This document shows positions 1-7,096 of a stretch of 24,940 nt of DNA, piece by piece (the first letter of the stretch is position 1; every line of letters starts with the position of its first letter). The position numbers and the translations under genes are program-made. The notes under the pieces were generated by a model. It did not search any database. It saw only the letters and a list, made by a program, of their open reading frames with translations, and had not been told where the DNA came from. Origin of the DNA: Enterobacteriaceae bacterium UBA2655 (GTDB lineage Bacteria > Pseudomonadota > Gammaproteobacteria > Enterobacterales > Enterobacteriaceae); NCBI GenBank assembly GCA_002359495.1, contig DENB01000046.1, positions 1 through 24,940 on the forward strand, given 5' to 3'.

Positions 1-164
1 TGCGCCGCCAGCGCCGACGCGCGCTGCGCCTGCGGCAGTGCGGCGAAATGGGCGGTAGGCAGCGTGACGGCGGCCGCCTCGCGCAGACCCTCCAGCAGGA
101 TCAGACGCGTGCCGGTGCCGCCCATATCGATTCCGGCGCGCAGTAGGCGCTTCGGCTGGCTCAT
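1..164 (-). CDS. BadF/BadG-type ATPase / N-acetylglucosamine kinase-like protein (partial, N-terminus only)
   Basis: Only the first 54 codons are present; the gene runs off the left edge. The N-terminus (MSQPKRLLRAGIDMGGTGTR) has the phosphate-1 loop DMGGTGTR of the ASKHA sugar-kinase fold, of the kind found in BadF/BadG/BcrA and eukaryotic-type GlcNAc kinases. The start ATG overlaps the stop of the upstream SIS-domain gene by four bases (ATGA), so the two are translationally coupled. A kinase paired with a sugar-phosphate isomerase suggests that it phosphorylates an amino sugar or related sugar in the cytoplasm. Substrate cannot be read from this fragment. A ROK kinase is the main alternative, since the C-terminal motifs are outside the window. 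Confidence 0.75.
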   Translation of the reverse strand, partial: MSQPKRLLRAGIDMGGTGTRLILLEGLREAAAVTLPTAHFAALPQAQRASALAA

Positions 165-1177
165 AGCGTAACCGTGATCTTTTGGCCGTAGAGGAACTGG
201 CCCGGCACCATGCCGTTGCCGCGCGCCAGCGTGACCGTCAGCTGTTGCACGTAGAGCATGGCGATAATCAGGCGCATCAGCTCATCCTGCGGCGTCTCCA
301 GCAGTTCGCTGTCGGCGTAGGCGGTCGGCGCCACGCTGATGACGCGCGTGCCGTTGGCCTGAAGATCGGTCGCCAGCTGAATCAGCGTCGGCTCGCTGCC
401 GTCGCCGAACAGCAGGGCGGTCATCTCCGCGCCGGAGGTCTCCATCGGCCCGTGGCGGAACTCGCCGCCGATAAAGCCTTCCGCGCTCACCTTCGACGAC
501 TCTTTGGTGATCAGCGCGCCGGTCATCGCTGTGGCCGCGTCCGCGCCCATGCCGACCATCACCAGGCGCGGTTTGGCACGGCGGAAAAAGTCATCCGCGA
601 TCGTCTGCGGCAGCGGCAGCGGCTGAACCCGAGCCGCCACAAGATCGGCATGCTGATGCAGCCGATCCAGCAGCGGCTGCTCGGATTCGCCGGTCAGCGC
701 GGCGAGAACGCGATAGCTGGCGACCAGGGTATTGAGATAGCTCTTGGCGCTAACGGTCGCTTCATCACCGCTGCGCAGCTCCATTAGAATATCGGCGCGG
801 CGCGCCAGGATGCTGCCGGTGTCGTTAGTGACGCCGATCAGCGTGCGCGGACGGACGATGACGTCAAGGAGCTTGACCACTTCGCCGCTCATGCCGGATT
901 GCGACGTCATCCACAGCAGCGTATCGGGAGTCACCATCTTCGGCATATCGAGCAGGCGGCCTGCGTCAATGCGCCATACCGGCAGACCGCGGGCGATCAG
1001 CGCGCGCTCAATTGGGATCAGGGCGTAATCGGACGAGCCCATGCCGGCCAGCACGATGCGGTCGTAACTCTGTAGCTCCAGTTCGTAAAGCTCAGCGGGC
1101 AGGGCGTAGTTCAGCTGCTCGCTCAGCGCGTCAGGCTGTTGAAGAATATCTTTTTCATACGCGCTCAGGGTGGTCAT
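161..1177 (-). CDS. two-SIS-domain sugar-phosphate isomerase / deglycase (GlmS C-terminal-like, FrlB/AgaS group)
   Basis: The 338-residue product has two SIS domains, like the isomerase half of GlmS but without the glutaminase domain. The first carries the sugar-phosphate loop SQSGMSGE (about residues 92-99); the second has GGEFRHGP (about 237-244), which matches the GE(F/L)xHGP motif of GlmS-type enzymes and of the fructoselysine-6-phosphate deglycase FrlB (also about 340 residues). It should act on a 6-phosphorylated amino or glycated sugar in the cytosol. The ATG at 1177 is chosen because AGGACA lies 8 bases upstream; an in-frame start 14 codons earlier would extend into the -10 region and lacks a good ribosome site. 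It is coupled by ATGA to the downstream kinase and is probably repressed by the divergent DeoR protein. Exact substrate (amino sugar versus Amadori phosphate) is unresolved. Confidence 0.85.
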   Translation of the reverse strand: MTTLSAYEKDILQQPDALSEQLNYALPAELYELELQSYDRIVLAGMGSSDYALIPIERALIARGLPVWRIDAGRLLDMPKMVTPDTLLWMTSQSGMSGEVVKLLDVIVRPRTLIGVTNDTGSILARRADILMELRSGDEATVSAKSYLNTLVASYRVLAALTGESEQPLLDRLHQHADLVAARVQPLPLPQTIADDFFRRAKPRLVMVGMGADAATAMTGALITKESSKVSAEGFIGGEFRHGPMETSGAEMTALLFGDGSEPTLIQLATDLQANGTRVISVAPTAYADSELLETPQDELMRLIIAMLYVQQLTVTLARGNGMVPGQFLYGQKITVTL

Positions 1178-1205
1178 GACAGTGTCCTGTATTGATGTTT
1201 TAATC

Positions 1206-1235
1206 AACATAACCTGCACGCTTTCGTGCAGTCAA
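1206..1235 (-). promoter_or_regulatory. promoter of the SIS/kinase operon
   Basis: Read on the minus strand there is a -35 TTGACT (1230-1235), an 18-base spacer and a -10 TATGTT (1206-1211). The spacer is almost entirely the palindrome CTGCACGCTTTCGTGCAG, so a bound repressor would cover the promoter. Confidence 0.6.
1214..1231. promoter_or_regulatory. candidate DeoR-family operator 1
   Basis: Perfect inverted repeat CTGCACG-CTTT-CGTGCAG inside the promoter spacer of the SIS gene. Its core GCAC-N6-GTGC recurs at 1342-1355 on the regulator's own side of the intergenic region, which supports a shared repressor site. Confidence 0.6.
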
Positions 1236-1310
1236 TACCCGTTTTCATGTGAAAATCTTATGACCTTGCCCGGTTGATCGCTACTTTAGTTAAGGTTTAA
1301 GGTGCAAAAG

Positions 1311-1339
1311 GTGACAGCGTGCAGCAAAAAAGGCAAAAT
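1311..1339 (+). promoter_or_regulatory. candidate promoter of the DeoR-family regulator
   Basis: GTGACA (1311-1316), 17-base spacer and CAAAAT (1334-1339) form a moderate sigma-70 promoter. The expected start near 1346 falls inside the second GCAC-N6-GTGC palindrome, which suggests autorepression. Confidence 0.4.
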
Positions 1340-1341
1340 GC

Positions 1342-1355
1342 GCACGAATTTGTGC
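1342..1355. promoter_or_regulatory. candidate DeoR-family operator 2
   Basis: GCACGAATTTGTGC has the same GCAC-N6-GTGC core as the site at 1214-1231. It lies just downstream of the candidate -10 and upstream of the GTG start of the regulator. Confidence 0.5.
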
Positions 1356-1375
1356 AATGAGAGGGAAATAATGCG

Positions 1376-2137
1376 GTGAGCGCAGCGGAGCGACGTAAAC
1401 AGATCGTGGCGATGATCACGGAAAAGGGATACCTGAACGCCGGCGAACTCTCGGCCCATTTCGGCGTCGACAGTTCGACCATTCGGCGCGACCTGTCGCG
1501 GCTGGAAAAAGAGGGGCAGGTGATGCGCACCCACGGCGGCCTGCTGCCGGTCGCCTCCTCCAGCCATGCCGATACGCCCTACAGCGTTCGCCGCCAGATG
1601 AACAGCACGGCCAAGAGCGCGATTGCCCGCTATGCCGCCAGCCTGGTGCAGGATGGTCAGTCGCTGATCCTCGATAACGGCTCCAGCGTGTTTGAGCTGG
1701 CGCTGGCGCTGAAGGAGAAGAAAAACCTGACGGTGCTGACCAACGACCTCTACACCGCCTTCACCCTTAGCCACTATCCCGGCATTACCCTGCACGTCAC
1801 CGGCGGCCTGATGCTGGAAAACGTCTATACGCTGGTGGGGCAGGACACTATCGATAAGATCGACAGCATGCATGTGGACTGGGCGTTCCTTGGCGCGGAG
1901 GGGGTACATCCCGAGCGCGGACTGACCAATATCAATACCGTGGAGATCCCGGTCAAACAGGCGATGATCCGCGCCGCCAGACGTACCGTGGTGCTGGCGG
2001 ACAGCAGCAAAATCGGCTATCGCGCGCTCTCTCACGTCTGCGATCTGTCGGCGATCGATCAGGTGATCACCGACAGCCGCCTCTCGGCGAAACAGCGCGC
2101 CCTGTGGGGCGATAAGCTGACGCTGGCGCCGCTGTGA
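1376..2137 (+). CDS. DeoR/GlpR-family transcriptional repressor
   Basis: The 253-residue length is typical of the DeoR/GlpR family. The N-terminal helix-turn-helix (about residues 5-55) includes GYLNAGELSAHFGVDSSTIR and the characteristic RRDLSRLEKEGQVMRTHGG stretch. The C-terminal sensor domain shows the family motifs DNGSS, LTND and GAEGV, and the ADSSK sequence that binds sugar phosphates. Translation probably starts at GTG 1376, with GAGGGA 8-9 bases upstream; the two upstream ATGs (1357 and 1371) run directly into stops. It diverges from the SIS/kinase operon, with palindromes on both promoters, so the likely job is repression of that operon and itself, relieved by a phosphorylated sugar. 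The target is inferred from position only. Confidence 0.9.
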   Translation: MSAAERRKQIVAMITEKGYLNAGELSAHFGVDSSTIRRDLSRLEKEGQVMRTHGGLLPVASSSHADTPYSVRRQMNSTAKSAIARYAASLVQDGQSLILDNGSSVFELALALKEKKNLTVLTNDLYTAFTLSHYPGITLHVTGGLMLENVYTLVGQDTIDKIDSMHVDWAFLGAEGVHPERGLTNINTVEIPVKQAMIRAARRTVVLADSSKIGYRALSHVCDLSAIDQVITDSRLSAKQRALWGDKLTLAPL

Positions 2138-2140
2138 CGC

Positions 2141-2165
2141 CGCGCCCGTCGCGCTGACGGGCGCG
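2141..2165. terminator. hairpin between convergent genes
   Basis: Perfect 10-bp stem CGCGCCCGTC / GACGGGCGCG with a GCGCT loop, lying between the stop codons of the DeoR gene (2137) and the FAD oxidoreductase gene (2171). No long T-run follows on either side, so its efficiency as an intrinsic terminator is uncertain. Confidence 0.6.
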
Positions 2166-2170
2166 TAATC

Positions 2171-3292
2171 TTAGCCAAAGCGTTCCGCGCGGAAGGTCGC
2201 CAGCATCGGGTGTTTCTCGCCGCTGACGATCTCGCCCGCCAGCAGTTCGCCGACGATCAGCGCCAGCGTCGCGCCGGAGTGGGTAAAGGCGACGAAGCAG
2301 CCCGGCACCTTCTCCAGTTCGCCCAGCACCGGATTGCCATCGCCGGGGATTGGCTTCAGACCCAGCTTCCAGCTTTGCGCCTCCAGCGGTTGGTCGTCGG
2401 CGAGCAGCTTGCCCGCTTCCTGCATCAGCGTCTGCACCACGCTCTCGGCGATGGCGTAGCTGCCGTCCGGCTGCCCCACGATATCCTTTTCATACCAGTC
2501 ATGGTCGACCGCCAGCGTACTACCGGGGTTCGGGCGGACGGCGGCGCGCGGGGTATTCATCACCACTTTCAGGCCGTGGGCGCCAGGTTTGCTGGTGACC
2601 AGCATCGATACCGGCGAGCCGTTGGGAATGTCGACGCCCAGCGGCGCCACCACATCCGGCGTCCAGGGACCGCAGGCCACCAGCACGGCGTCGGCGCGGA
2701 AGTCGCCCGCCTTCTCGCTGCGAATGCCGCAGGCGCGCTGGCCTTCGGTGAGTACGCTGGCTTTACCGGCATGTTCGACGATTTTTACCGCCAGCGCGCG
2801 CAGTTGCTGCGCCAGAAAGGCAATCAGATGCGGCAGGCTGACCCAGCCTTCTCCGGGGTTGAAGATCGCCGTCTCCGCCATCGCCTGCGCGTTAACCTGC
2901 GCATCCGCTGCGGCCACGTTCTGTGGATCGATTAGCTGCGAGTCGTAGCCGTGCGCCTTTTCATAGGCGTGACGCGCGTGCGTACCCGCCACGTCGTCGT
3001 CGGGCCAGAACAGGCCGCCGTCGAAGCGCAGCCAGTCGCGCGTCGGATCCTGGGCGAACAGCGTGCGGTAGCGGTCAACGCCCGCCATGCGCAGCGCGTG
3101 ATACTCCAGCGAACGCTCGCCGGCGGAGTTAAGCCATGACAGCGAACGGCCGGAAGCGCCGGAGCAGAGTTCCGCCTCGGTCACCAGCGTCACCGTCGCC
3201 CCCAGCTTCGCCAGATGCAACGCCGTGGAAACGCCCAGCACGCCGCCGCCAACTACCACAACCGTTTTGCTTTCAGCTTTTACAGACATCAT
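2171..3292 (-). CDS. FAD-dependent amino-acid-type oxidoreductase (DAO family)
   Basis: The 373-residue protein opens with a Rossmann dinucleotide loop VVVVGGGVLGVSTALHLAKLG (first 35 residues) followed by CSGASGRS, a usual FAD-contact motif in the DAO (D-amino-acid oxidase/dehydrogenase, sarcosine/glycine oxidase) superfamily. The C-terminal part has LKPIPGDGNPVLGE and FTHSGATLALIVGE, which close the FAD site. Such enzymes oxidise C-N bonds of amino acids, N-substituted amino acids or Amadori compounds. It is the last gene of the LacI-controlled minus-strand operon. Two adjacent ATGs could start it; the first has AAGGA 5-6 bases upstream and the second about 8. There is no signal peptide, so a cytosolic enzyme fed by the operon's importer is likely. 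The precise substrate is unknown. Confidence 0.85.
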   Translation of the reverse strand: MMSVKAESKTVVVVGGGVLGVSTALHLAKLGATVTLVTEAELCSGASGRSLSWLNSAGERSLEYHALRMAGVDRYRTLFAQDPTRDWLRFDGGLFWPDDDVAGTHARHAYEKAHGYDSQLIDPQNVAAADAQVNAQAMAETAIFNPGEGWVSLPHLIAFLAQQLRALAVKIVEHAGKASVLTEGQRACGIRSEKAGDFRADAVLVACGPWTPDVVAPLGVDIPNGSPVSMLVTSKPGAHGLKVVMNTPRAAVRPNPGSTLAVDHDWYEKDIVGQPDGSYAIAESVVQTLMQEAGKLLADDQPLEAQSWKLGLKPIPGDGNPVLGELEKVPGCFVAFTHSGATLALIVGELLAGEIVSGEKHPMLATFRAERFG

Positions 3293-3327
3293 TCTTTTCC
3301 TTGCAGTCAGGGGAAAGGGAACGCCGT

Positions 3328-4404
3328 TCAGGCGTGGCGCACGGGAAAGCGCGCATGAAGATCGTTAATCAGGCGCAGTACGGCCAGCGCTTCGCGGGCG
3401 TCGACCGGCGGCGCGTCGCCCTCCAGCAACGCACGGGCTAACTGCTGATAAAAGGCGGGATAGTCGCCGTGCTCGGCGGCCACGGCGCGCATCTCATCGC
3501 CCTGGCCGAGCGCGCCCCACTGCGCGTCGGGCGTAACGCCATAAGCCGCGTCGTCCGGGCGCATGCCCGCCGCCAGCGAGGACTCCTGGTTATCCAGTCC
3601 CCAGCTGGTGTAGGCGGCGCGGCTGCCGAGCAGATGGAAGCGCGGCGCCGGACGCGCCGCCATGCCGTTCATCCAGAGGCGCGAACGCACGCCGTTCTCA
3701 TGCAGCAGCGAAACGAAGCTGGCTTCGTCGCTGTCGGAAAGCGCGGCGGGGGAGTAACGCATCAGCTCCGCCGACGCCTCGCGCACCGGGCCGAACAGCT
3801 GGATCGCCTGATCGATCAGATGGCTGCCGAGATCGAGCAGCAGGCCGCCGCCTTCCGCCAGGGTGACGCGGTCGCGCCAGTTGCCAAAGCCTTCCGGCCG
3901 CCACCATTCGAAGCGCGATTCAAAAGTGCGCACCTCGCCCAACGCCTCTTCGGCCAGCAGACGCTTCAGGGTGAGAAAATCGCCGTCCCAGCGGCGGTTG
4001 TGAAATAGGGTGAGCAGCGTCCCGGCCTGCTCCGCGTCGGCGATCATCCGTTCCGCCTCTGCGGCGTCGGCGGCGAAAGGTTTATCCACCACCAGATGAA
4101 TGCCGCGCGCGCTGGCGTCGCGCGCCTGCTGCGCATGCAGGCCCGGCGGCGTCGCCAATATGATCAGATCGATCGCCAGCTCGCCGCTGTCGATCCGCTG
4201 CATCAGGCTGGCCCAGTCGGCAACGATGCGCGCCTGCGGGTAGCGCTGCTGCGCCGACTCAACGCGCACCGCGTCGCGGGTGACGATCGCATCAAGCTGG
4301 AAGCGTTGGTTATGCGCCAGCAGCGGCGCGTGGAACACCTGGCCGGCGATGCCGAAGCCCGCCAGCGCGGTACGAATAGGACCTGTCAGGGTTTTACGCG
4401 CCAT
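3328..4404 (-). CDS. Gfo/Idh/MocA-family NAD(P)-dependent oxidoreductase (YdgJ-like)
   Basis: The 358-residue product has the N-terminal nucleotide loop GFGIAGQVFHAPLL (about residues 16-29) and the catalytic VDKPF segment with the invariant lysine of the family. VDKPF and LLTLFHNRRWDGDFLTLKRLL closely resemble E. coli YdgJ as remembered. Family members oxidise or reduce sugars, inositols or their conjugates using NAD(P). The start ATG overlaps the stop of the ABC ATPase by one base (TAATG), which implies coupled translation. In this operon it probably acts on the imported compound, either before or after the FAD enzyme. The sugar-type enzyme beside an amino-acid-type importer is one reason to suspect a sugar-amine conjugate. 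Confidence 0.88.
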   Translation of the reverse strand: MARKTLTGPIRTALAGFGIAGQVFHAPLLAHNQRFQLDAIVTRDAVRVESAQQRYPQARIVADWASLMQRIDSGELAIDLIILATPPGLHAQQARDASARGIHLVVDKPFAADAAEAERMIADAEQAGTLLTLFHNRRWDGDFLTLKRLLAEEALGEVRTFESRFEWWRPEGFGNWRDRVTLAEGGGLLLDLGSHLIDQAIQLFGPVREASAELMRYSPAALSDSDEASFVSLLHENGVRSRLWMNGMAARPAPRFHLLGSRAAYTSWGLDNQESSLAAGMRPDDAAYGVTPDAQWGALGQGDEMRAVAAEHGDYPAFYQQLARALLEGDAPPVDAREALAVLRLINDLHARFPVRHA

Positions 4405-5174
4405 TAAAGCACCTCCGAAAGAAAACGTTGTAAACGCGGCGACTGCGGGCGATCGAAAATCGCGTCGGGCGGGCCAATTTCGACAATTTCACCCTCATCC
4501 ATAAATACCACCTGATCGGCGACCCGCCGGGCGAAGCCCATCTCATGCGTGACTACCACCATAGTCATGCCGCGACGGCAGAGATCCGCCATCAGCGTCA
4601 GCACCCCTTTGACCAGCTCGGGATCGAGCGCCGAGGTCGCCTCATCGAACAGCATCACCTCCGGGTCCATCGCCAGCGCGCGGGCGATGGCGACGCGCTG
4701 CTGCTGGCCGCCGGAGAGGTCGCGCGGGCGGTGATCGGCGCGCTGGCTTAAGCCCACTTCGTCCAGCCGCTGATGGGCGATCGCCATCGCCTGGCTTTTC
4801 GCCAGCCCTTTTACTTTCCAGGGTGCCAGCGCCACGTTCTCCAGCGCGCTGTGATCCGGGAACAGATTGAAATGCTGAAACACCATGCCGATGCGCAGCC
4901 GCAGCACGTCGGGCTTGTCGCGCAGCACCGATTTGCCCGCCAGCAGCACGTCGCCCGACTTCGGCTCATGCAGGCGGTTGATGCCGCGCAACAGCGTCGA
5001 TTTGCCCGAGCCGGACGGCCCGATAATGCAGGTGGTGGAGCCGGGCGCGATGCGCAGCGATACCTTGCGCAGCACCTCGATCGGCCCGTAGGCGAGGGTT
5101 AAATCGCGCAGCTCCAGACTGGCGCCGTGATACGCCAGGGTTTCGCCTTCCGGCGACAGCGTCTGTTGGCTCAT
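4404..5174 (-). CDS. polar-amino-acid-type ABC transporter ATP-binding protein
   Basis: The 256-residue protein is of the GlnQ/HisP type. Walker [10 protein letters not shown] is at 52-60, Q-loop [10 protein letters not shown] around 98-107, signature LSGGQQQR at 153-160, Walker B VMLFDE at 173-178 and the switch histidine at 210 (VVTHEM). All residues needed for ATP hydrolysis are present. It has an unusual 20-residue N-terminal extension before the first strand. It lies two bases downstream of the permease stop and shares one base with the oxidoreductase start. It should power uptake with the permease and binding protein encoded just upstream. Confidence 0.95.
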   Translation of the reverse strand: MSQQTLSPEGETLAYHGASLELRDLTLAYGPIEVLRKVSLRIAPGSTTCIIGPSGSGKSTLLRGINRLHEPKSGDVLLAGKSVLRDKPDVLRLRIGMVFQHFNLFPDHSALENVALAPWKVKGLAKSQAMAIAHQRLDEVGLSQRADHRPRDLSGGQQQRVAIARALAMDPEVMLFDEATSALDPELVKGVLTLMADLCRRGMTMVVVTHEMGFARRVADQVVFMDEGEIVEIGPPDAIFDRPQSPRLQRFLSEVL

Positions 5175-5176
5175 GG

Positions 5177-5995
5177 TTATTGTCCCCTCTCGCTAATCAA
5201 CGGATTGATTTGTCCGCCGCTGAGCGTGGCCGACTTATTTTGCTGCACCTCCGCCACCTCCTTCAGGCCGCTTTGCGGCGCGGTCATACGGCGGCGTCCG
5301 GTACGGTAGCGCACATCGACATAGTTCACCGCATGGGTCAGCGGCACGGTGATGATCAGGTAGAACAGGCCCGCCAGCATCAGCGGCGACAGGTTGCCGG
5401 TGAGCACGGCGGCGTCCTGGCCGACGCGAAACAGTTCGCGCTGGTTGGTCATTAATCCCAGCAGGTAGACCAGCGAAGAGTCTTTGATAATGGCGATAAA
5501 CTGGTTAACGATGGCGGGCAGCACGCGGCGGATGCCCTGCGGGATCACCACCAGACGCATGGCGCGGCTGTAGCTCATGCCGAGCGCGCGGCAGGCTTCC
5601 ATCTGGCCTTTTTCCACGCTCTGGATGCCGGAGCGGAAAATTTCACCCATGTAGGCGCTGGCGATCAGGCTCAGGGCGAAGATGCCGAGCGGGTAGGGCG
5701 TCGGCCCGAAAAGCTGATAGCTGAAGCGCGCCAGGCCCTGACCAATCAGCAGAATGGTCAGAATCGACGGCAGGCCGCGAAACAGGTCGGTATAAATGCG
5801 CGCCGGCAGGCGAAACCAGCGCGACGGCGAGATGCCCATCAGCGCCAGAATCAGGCCGAACAGCGTGCCGAGCAGCGTCGCCGCCACCGAAATGATCACC
5901 GTATTGACGAGGCCTGTGCCCAGCAGCTGCGGCAGCACCTGCAGCATTGACGGCAGGTCGAAGAAGGTGCGCGAGAGAATAGTTAACAGATCCAT
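5177..5995 (-). CDS. polar-amino-acid-type ABC transporter permease
   Basis: The 272-residue integral membrane protein belongs to the HisM/GlnP group. It has about five hydrophobic segments and the cytoplasmic coupling loop [21 protein letters not shown] of the EAA type, which contacts the ATPase. The usual family length is about 220-240; here an additional polar C-terminal tail of roughly 35 residues follows the last membrane helix (after RYRTGRRRM). It is the only permease in the operon, so the transporter is probably a homodimer of this subunit. A gap of about 78 bases containing a hairpin separates it from the binding-protein gene. Substrate is unknown, but the subfamily generally takes amino acids, opines or related zwitterions. 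Confidence 0.92.
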   Translation of the reverse strand: MDLLTILSRTFFDLPSMLQVLPQLLGTGLVNTVIISVAATLLGTLFGLILALMGISPSRWFRLPARIYTDLFRGLPSILTILLIGQGLARFSYQLFGPTPYPLGIFALSLIASAYMGEIFRSGIQSVEKGQMEACRALGMSYSRAMRLVVIPQGIRRVLPAIVNQFIAIIKDSSLVYLLGLMTNQRELFRVGQDAAVLTGNLSPLMLAGLFYLIITVPLTHAVNYVDVRYRTGRRRMTAPQSGLKEVAEVQQNKSATLSGGQINPLISERGQ

Positions 5996-6016
5996 AGCCG
6001 TGTCTCATCTGTTGCG

Positions 6017-6039
6017 GGTAATGAGGCGCGCTCATCACC
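6017..6039 (-). other. intercistronic hairpin after the binding-protein gene
   Basis: GGTAATGAG and CTCATCACC (9-bp stem, one mismatch) flank a GCGCG loop. It lies between the binding-protein stop and the permease start. Hairpins here often stabilise or partly end the upstream message so that the binding protein is made in excess; that role is inferred. Confidence 0.4.
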
Positions 6040-6073
6040 TGTTGTGCAGTCTGAACGCGTGGCGTTCGCGGGG

Positions 6074-6895
6074 TTACTGGCCGTCGGGCAGGTACTGCTT
6101 CGGCATCGGCGAGCCGGGAAACCACTTCTTGTAGAGCTGTTTCCAGGTGCCGTCCTGCATCGCCGCCTTGATCGCGTTATCCAGCGCCGCTTTGAATGCC
6201 GGTTTATCTTTGGCGATTGCCACCCCGGCCGGGGCGTCAAAGGAGGGAATATCCGCCGCGCTGATCAGCTTGAAGCGTTCGGCGTAGCTTTTCGCCGCCT
6301 CGTAGTCGAGGAACACCGCGTCCAGCGTGCCGTTGTTCAGCCCGGAAATCGCGGCGTTGTTATCGGGAAAGCGCACCACGTCGGTCTGGGTGAAATGCTG
6401 CACCGCATAATTTTCCTGCAGCGTTCCCTGCACCACCCCCAGCCGATGCTTCGCCAGGGTTTCGACGCTTTTTACTCCGCTGTCGCTGCGCGTCAGCACC
6501 GTGAGGTAGCCCGCCAGGTAGCCGGTGGAGAAGTCGACGGTTTTTTCACGCGCCGGGGTAATGCCGATCGCCGCCACGCCCGCGTCATACTGGCCGTTGG
6601 CGACCGCAGGCAGGATGGCGGAGAAGTCCTGGCCGATAAAATCGACCTGATTGATGCCGATGCGGTGCGCGACGTTCTTAAAGAACTCCACGTCGAAGCC
6701 GGTAAAATTGCCGTTCTGGTCGGTGAAGGTATAGGGTTTGGCGTCGCCGAGGCTGGCAACCCGCAGATGACCCGGCTCGATCAGGCCGTACGGATTGCTG
6801 TCGCTGGCAGCGTGCGCGGTGAATGAAACAGTGCAGAGGGTAACCGAAGCAAACAGCGCAGCGGCCAGGTTATGCAGGTGATTGTGCGATTTCAT
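6074..6895 (-). CDS. periplasmic substrate-binding protein of the amino-acid-type ABC importer
   Basis: The 273-residue precursor starts with a Sec signal peptide (basic start, hydrophobic core, TAHA at 26-29, cleavage before ASDSNP). The mature part is an SBP_bac_3 (family 3) protein, with [21 protein letters not shown] and the second-lobe [12 protein letters not shown] in the expected order. It captures the ligand in the periplasm and delivers it to the permease encoded next. It is the first gene of the operon and lies directly behind a TATTAT -10 element and the two LacI-type operators. Family 3 proteins bind polar amino acids and opines; no ligand can be assigned here. Confidence 0.93.
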   Translation of the reverse strand: MKSHNHLHNLAAALFASVTLCTVSFTAHAASDSNPYGLIEPGHLRVASLGDAKPYTFTDQNGNFTGFDVEFFKNVAHRIGINQVDFIGQDFSAILPAVANGQYDAGVAAIGITPAREKTVDFSTGYLAGYLTVLTRSDSGVKSVETLAKHRLGVVQGTLQENYAVQHFTQTDVVRFPDNNAAISGLNNGTLDAVFLDYEAAKSYAERFKLISAADIPSFDAPAGVAIAKDKPAFKAALDNAIKAAMQDGTWKQLYKKWFPGSPMPKQYLPDGQ

Positions 6896-6949
6896 AGCTC
6901 ATCCGTTTTATCAGGTTTCAACATCAGAGACTGTTGATCCGGCGCGGTT

Positions 6950-6955
6950 ATAATA
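6950..6955 (-). promoter_or_regulatory. -10 element of the ABC/oxidoreductase operon promoter
   Basis: TATTAT on the minus strand, about 55 bases upstream of the binding-protein ATG. No clear -35 is visible at the correct spacing; operator 1 occupies the spacer. The absence of a -35 would fit activation by an extra factor. Confidence 0.4.
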
Positions 6956-6956
6956 G

Positions 6957-6973
6957 TGTGAGACCGGTCTCAA
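6957..6973. promoter_or_regulatory. LacI-type operator 1
   Basis: Contains the perfect 14-bp palindrome TGAGACCGGTCTCA (6959-6972) within a 17-base unit (TGTGAGACCGGTCTCAA) that is repeated exactly at 7004-7020. It lies next to the -10 of the minus-strand operon. The ACCGGT centre resembles the E. coli GntR operator as remembered. Confidence 0.8.
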
Positions 6974-7002
6974 CGCAGGTGACAGCTTGACAACAATGGT
7001 CG

Positions 7003-7031
7003 TTGTGAGACCGGTCTCAAGCAGTTACAAT
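7003..7031 (+). promoter_or_regulatory. promoter of the LacI-family regulator gene
   Basis: TTGTGA (7003-7008), a 17-base spacer and TACAAT (7026-7031). Operator 2 covers the -35 and most of the spacer, so the regulator is expected to repress itself. Confidence 0.55.
7004..7020. promoter_or_regulatory. LacI-type operator 2
   Basis: Exact second copy of the 17-base unit with palindrome TGAGACCGGTCTCA at 7006-7019. The two palindrome centres are 47 bases apart, about four and a half helical turns. TGTGA-N6-TCTCA also resembles a CRP site with one mismatch in the half-sites, so a dual role is possible. Confidence 0.8.
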
Positions 7032-7096
7032 GATAATAAGCACACCGTTTTGGAAGCGTCAATCTTCCTGTCATCAACCTGTGATTCGAATTAATT

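Noticed and set aside
1286..2035. A 249-codon open frame antisense to the DeoR-family gene
   Set aside because: Its composition is typical of a shadow frame, and the DeoR frame has clear family motifs and a ribosome site.
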